Assembly: GCA_029378245.1 (NCBI GenBank)
Contig: JARKIF010000498.1
Span: forward strand, 1 to 11,971
Reading direction: 5' to 3'
From: Roridomyces roridus
Lineage: Eukaryota; Basidiomycota; Agaricomycetes; Agaricales; Mycenaceae
DNA: 11,971 nucleotides
The position numbers were made by a program, and so were the translations under genes. Below are positions 8,131 through 11,971 of the stretch, piece by piece (position 1 is the first letter of the stretch; every line of letters starts with the position of its first letter). The notes beneath the pieces are model-generated. The model did no database searches. It had not been told where the DNA came from and worked only from the letters and a program-made list of their open reading frames with translations.

Positions 8131-9818
8131 CTAAATGGAAATCGTCTTGAAGATATTGAACCCATCGGCGGCAGTGGACACGATAGCTCCAGGGATCTGC
8201 GGGTGCCAATGTAGCTCCTTGATATCCGACTGCCCTTGGTGGCTGAACATCAATTGCGCGGGCCAATCCCGCCCATTGCCCGACTCGACACCACCCATCT
8301 CGTCCTCGTCTTCCTCCACACCGAGATCCCACATCGTGACCTGATCGTCGGCCCCCGAAGCGGCAAAGACAGAGTCGTCGGTCGGGTGCCATTCGATGGA
8401 CGTGATCGGCGCCTTGTGCCACTCGAAAGAGGCAACGGGTGATGGGTTCGGGTCTTGCGTCCTGAACAAAAAATCAGATACACGGTCCAGTGATTGAGGA
8501 ACTGAAAATTACCCTGCTTTCTTGATTTGCCGCAGATCCCAGACTTTGATACCGCCCTCGTCGCCGCCGCTCACTAGCAGATACCCAGTGCTTTTATTCC
8601 AGCTGATAACGTTTACATCGCTCTCGTGGGCCGAGTCAATGAGGCCGACGCTCTGCCTGCCCTTGCTTCGTATATCCCAAAGCCGAACACTCTGGTCCGC
8701 GGAACATGAAGCAAAGACAGTAAGATCAGTCGGGCTCCATTGCAAATCCTCTACACTCGATGTGTGGGATGTAAACGGCTGGGCAGCGGTGCTGAACCCA
8801 GAAGGCGAGGAACTGGTCAAGTAAATCTTGGACTGGATGTCCCCGGTCACCAGACGCAGAGACGTGCCCGTCAGCGCCCAGTCCATGGCGAAACCCTCGG
8901 CGCGACCATGGTTGTTGACCGTGTATACGGCGGTATGTGTTCGGCTTTTATCCACAGAAAATCCGGGGACGTCCAGTGACTCTATCAGCGGTCGGACGTC
9001 CCAGATGTGGACCTTGCCGGTCTCCGCCCAGGAGGCGACGTGGTAGGGTTGGGACACAGGCGGAAGTTGTGAAGACGGGGGCAGTGGTTGGCGCGTATGC
9101 GGTTCACACCGCCAAGGTGCGGTATAGAGCGATATTCGACTATAGGATCTTCGTCCAGATTTTCATCTTCCTCGTCGTTTTCGTCTTCCGAGTCCGAATT
9201 ATCTTCGGAAAATTAGACTCGTGTACCAGTAAGTGATGGAGTGCTTACCTCCGTCCTTTTGCGTTCGGTGGAGGGGAGCTTAATTTATACACACCGACCT
9301 CGTTGTTTTTTGGGGGTGTCGGCCTGTGTTCGGCCACAAGGTAGGAGGTAGCAGGATAGCGTTGCCGTTGGTCACCGAGATTGTCTCCGTAGGACATCGA
9401 AAGACAGACACGGCCCAGGTAACCTTCAATGGAATGCACGCATGATATACACCGATTCAATCGGTTCCAGTGTTTTCCGTCGGGACCTAGTGTATCTCTT
9501 CCCGGAATAAAAAATTCCGGCGCCGGAGGTTGTTCATCGGATTCCTCGATAGCTGGCATGACCTCGTCATCCAACCTCCATTCCTGCAGGATGTTATTCG
9601 GATATCTGAATCCGGCAGAAAATAGATCTACCGTCCTCGTCCTCTCCAGCCTCGGCGTTGACTACCTCCTCACGCTCTCTTACTTCGTCCTCCCAATCGT
9701 CCTCGAATTCGCCATGTCGTCCTGGGTGACATTCCTGTCGTTTTGAGCCGCTCCCGGAGGCCTTTGGAAAGGGCTGGGTCTCGGCGTCAAGGACCTCTGT
9801 CGCGGAACGTTTAGACAT
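8131..9818 (-). CDS. RRB1: Rrb1/GRWD1-type WD40 ribosome-assembly chaperone
   Basis: Yeast Rrb1 and human GRWD1 are acidic nuclear WD40 proteins; Rrb1 chaperones ribosomal protein Rpl3 for 60S assembly. Translation starts at ATG 9818-9816 (MSKRSATEV). An acidic N-terminus ([20 protein letters not shown]) leads to [20 protein letters not shown], the CAF1C/H4-binding-type segment with PCLSFDVL and [18 protein letters not shown], then a second acidic run ([18 protein letters not shown]). WD repeats follow: [58 protein letters not shown] and a last blade ending NIFKTISI. Introns: 9584-9631, 9203-9248 and 8462-8512. The product is about 514 aa, close to yeast Rrb1. The region 9818-8513 after the second acidic run and the last exon read cleanly, but upstream the frame breaks near 9712, 9573, several times in 9370-9490, near 9290-9330 and in a G-run at 9077-9081. 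Confidence 0.96.
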
Positions 9819-10103
9819 GGCGGGCGGCAGAAAATTATACGGGTGATCTGTGGCTGTGCTTGGCCTTGAATGAAAGAGGCGCAATTTGCAATTGAATTCC
9901 TCCAAGTACAGTCCAGGCGATTGCCACACAATGCGAACACAATGCCTGCGATTGCTGGATGTGTATATGGACGATCACCTCACAATAGAGCTAGTTTTTC
10001 GGTGTCAAAAAATGGAACAAGCAGAGACTGATCTCGGTTCCAAACACTTCACACTAATGCACTGGAAAGGCTCCCTCGTTTCCCCTCCTTCCTTCCTGCC
10101 ACA
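9819..10103. promoter_or_regulatory. Bidirectional promoter region, RRB1-like gene / Ser-Pro-rich gene
   Basis: This 285-bp stretch lies between two divergent start codons and contains no supported gene. A pyrimidine tract at about 10070-10099, just before the ATG at 10104, resembles the CT-rich leaders common near fungal transcription starts. No clear TATA box or named factor site was recognised. Confidence 0.5.
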
Positions 10104-11467
10104 ATGCCAAAGGCAGCTAGACATCCGCTGCCCACCTCCTCACAGATTTCAAACTTGCCTCCATCCACATCCGCTCCCACCGCCCTCGCAGTAGCCTACC
10201 TCGAGGACTCGGCTATCCGCTCCAACGCTTTCGCCGACCCCAGCCTCCTTGCACCCAAGGCCCTTGAAGGGCGCCTGCATGCAACCTCGTATAAACCTCA
10301 CAGTCGTCGTGCCAGTTATAGCGCATCCAGCGTAGACGAGTCCGATTCCATCTGGGACATTTCGCCACCGAGCAGTTCCGAGAACCCACACCACCTCTGC
10401 CAGCCCCGGATGCTGCAGAAGAACCCAAACCCTCAGCGCCGTCAGTACCACCCTCGACGCCACCCCGCAGGTCGGCAATCCCGAGGGGCAGATCATGGTG
10501 TGAAAGGCCGGCGCCTTTCTTTCGCTGTCGTCAGTTCCCTTGTTTCTTCAAACATCTGTGAGCCTCATTAACTGATTCAGCTGAAGCAGCCCCGTATCCT
10601 CAACCTCTTGGCTGAATCGCGGCCATTCGAGAATGAAGTCCAATCCGAAGCCGCGTTCCAGCGCCTTCTTGCATCCGGCGTAGAGCTTCCCTGCACACCA
10701 CGAACTGTCGCAGACCGCGGCCGATTCCCGGAGGAAGCTGGCGTCGACGATTTCCAGCGCGAAGATACCCCCAGTGACGACGACGACGACGACAATGACT
10801 CGACATATACACCAGTCTACCCCCTACCTACAGGATCGGAACCCATATACATCAGGACACCGGCTGGAAGCGTGAGCGGAGACGATATGTGCGTCTCAGA
10901 GAGCCCCAGCCTTTCTGGTATGGATGTCGATGCCGTAAGTGTCTCTCACTTCCCATCTCGATTTATCTAACTCCTTCCAGCCGTGTGGATCACCCTCAGT
11001 CTCGTCCATGTCCTCTATGTCTATCAGCCATTGGCGATCCACGCCACCGCCGACTACCAGTGCCGTCCGGTCCAACAAGCGGAAATGCGAGTCTGTTCCC
11101 CAGTCAATCCATGCACCCGCGCTAAGACATCGCCCTAGTTGACGAGCGGTTTGACCCATATCAAAACGCATCAAAACGGCGGGCTGTTTCGCCGTCCTTA
11201 TCCCACCTACGAGATTCGTCGCACCCCTCATCGCCTAAAAGCCGCTCCAACCCGAGGCTGCCTATATCCATTCCTATCACTTCCGCTGCCAGCTCGACCA
11301 CATCTTCGCCGACCGTGGGTTCAGCATCTTTTCTCCCCATGTCTCGGCCCGTCAGCGGCATCTCGAGTCCCACAATGCGGGCATCCATGGCATTGGCTAG
11401 TCCGATTCTCAGACCTATACCACGGCGCAGAGGGGAAGGAGAGGAAAGGGAAGTGGACGGAGGGTGA
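10104..11467 (+). CDS. Ser/Pro-rich, probably nuclear protein of unknown function
   Basis: I do not recognise a named family. The start at 10104 has A at -3 and opens MPKAARHPLPTSSQIS. The N-terminal part includes ALAVAYLEDSAIRSNAFADP and the Ser-rich RRASYSASSVDESDSIWDI. Exon 2 begins LKQPRILNLLAESRPFENEV and SEAAFQRLLASGVELP, which look helical. It continues with an Asp run (DDDDDD, about 10777-10794) and SEPIYIRTPAGS. The last exon is Ser/Thr/Pro-rich and has a basic VDERFDPYQNASKRRAVSPS patch that could be a nuclear signal. A dozen or more S/T-P sites (for example DTPSDD, VSPSLS, SSPKSRS, SSPTMR, ASPILRP) suggest a proline-directed kinase target. Introns: 10498-10580 and 10935-10980. The frame shifts near 10378, 10460 and 11134. 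After the last one a 107-codon open segment continues to TGA 11465-11467, past an apparent stop at 11140-11142. The product is about 410 aa. Confidence 0.72.
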
Positions 11468-11559
11468 GGGGTTGGAGGCTTGACATTGGGTTAATCGACA
11501 CGGAATCGGTATAGTAAATTGTATTGATGGTCTGCACTGTATTATACACGCATTCGCAT

Positions 11560-11971
11560 TCATTTCGTGGCTTTGAGGCCTGTCAACTATCTCGGACATT
11601 GCGATCACGGCCTCTCTTCCATTGTGCGCCCGACGACTTGATCACGATCGGGCGGCGTTCGTGGATTTTGGGGTCGTCTGCACACGATGTTATTGTTGGA
11701 ATCGTTGGGGTGAAATACGCACATCGCTCGTAGCCTTCCCGGTCATCCTGGGTATAAAACTCAGTCCTTGGTTGTTTGACATCCAACCGCTGGTCCACAT
11801 GCGACACAGGAATGACCAGTGCGGGATAATCAAGCAGGTTGAAAGCCATGCTGATCATTGCAACGTTAGCACTAGTGTTGGTTGGAAACTGGGGACACTA
11901 ACGTGTATTGCGGGTCCTTATCAATATTGCAATTAGTACATACTTGCACGCTGAAATGGGACGTACTTGTT
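11560..11971 (-). CDS. C-terminal part of an amidase-signature hydrolase (partial)
   Basis: The window cuts off the 5' part with the Ser-Ser-Lys catalytic region, so only the C-terminus is seen. After splicing it reads DPQYTMAFNLLDYPALVIPV, SHVDQRLDVKQPRTEF, YERYDPKIHERRPIVI, QVVGRTMEE and AVIAMSEIVD. This is the standard C-terminal block of fungal acetamidase/fatty-acid-amide-hydrolase-like enzymes (N-LDYP, V.VD, DP, VGR). Introns: 11678-11722 (45 nt, GTGCGT...TGCAG) and 11851-11902 (52 nt). A possible third, 11917-11966, would leave a 14-nt exon at 11903-11916. Single-base losses near 11643 (before QVVGR), near 11613 (EEEAV expected) and an indel near 11580 break the frame. With them allowed for, the end is LKATK and TGA at 11562-11560. 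The substrate cannot be told from this fragment. Confidence 0.82.

Noticed and set aside
9970..10194. Upstream extension of the Ser/Pro-rich gene before 10104
   Set aside because: The open frame continues from 9886 but the residues are not protein-like, and the ATG at 10104 has a better context after a CT-rich leader.
1..11971. tRNA, rRNA, CRISPR, transposon or telomere repeats
   Set aside because: No cloverleaf, spaced direct repeats, terminal inverted repeats, transposase motifs or telomeric units were seen by eye. A tRNAscan or Rfam search was not possible.

Overview
This window looks like nuclear DNA of a filamentous basidiomycete, most likely an agaricomycete. The genes are intron-dense, with introns mostly 44-61 nt that run GT...AG and carry CTNAC/CTAAT-like branch sites. 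Exons include very small ones, spacing between genes is tight, and the proteins are eukaryotic core factors. I assign no genus or species.

Layout, left to right. The left edge (1-657) has no supported gene except a possible 15-codon start leaving the window on the minus strand. It holds an unusual cluster of GCCAAG sites, the PacC-type binding hexamer. A plus-strand PacC/Rim101 pH-response zinc-finger factor follows (658-2779). It converges on a minus-strand TAF1, the large TFIID subunit (6790-2902, 13 exons). TAF1 shares a 97-bp divergent promoter with a plus-strand PA28/REG-type proteasome activator (6888-8109, 11 exons). That gene converges, with only 21 bp between the stop codons, on a minus-strand Rrb1/GRWD1 WD40 ribosome-assembly chaperone (9818-8131). 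The chaperone shares a 285-bp divergent promoter with an unrecognised plus-strand Ser/Pro-rich protein (10104-11467). The right edge holds the 3' end of a minus-strand amidase-signature hydrolase. Strand alternates at every gene. These are mostly housekeeping and regulatory genes, and I see no operon or biosynthetic cluster.

Two things stand out. First, the proteasome activator is built from micro-exons. A 5-nt exon completes the ILEL motif, and consecutive exons of 9, 14 and 18 nt encode the proteasome activation loop; the assembled frame gives 251 residues ending in Tyr. Second, conserved protein sequence jumps between frames in every gene, usually by one base at a short homopolymer. Essential genes are hit like the rest, so I read this as residual indel error in the source assembly rather than gene decay. 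CDS spans are therefore given as whole genes, with frame breaks noted in each entry.

No RNA gene, CRISPR array, transposon or long repeat was seen. The best regulatory hypothesis is autoregulation of the PacC-like gene.
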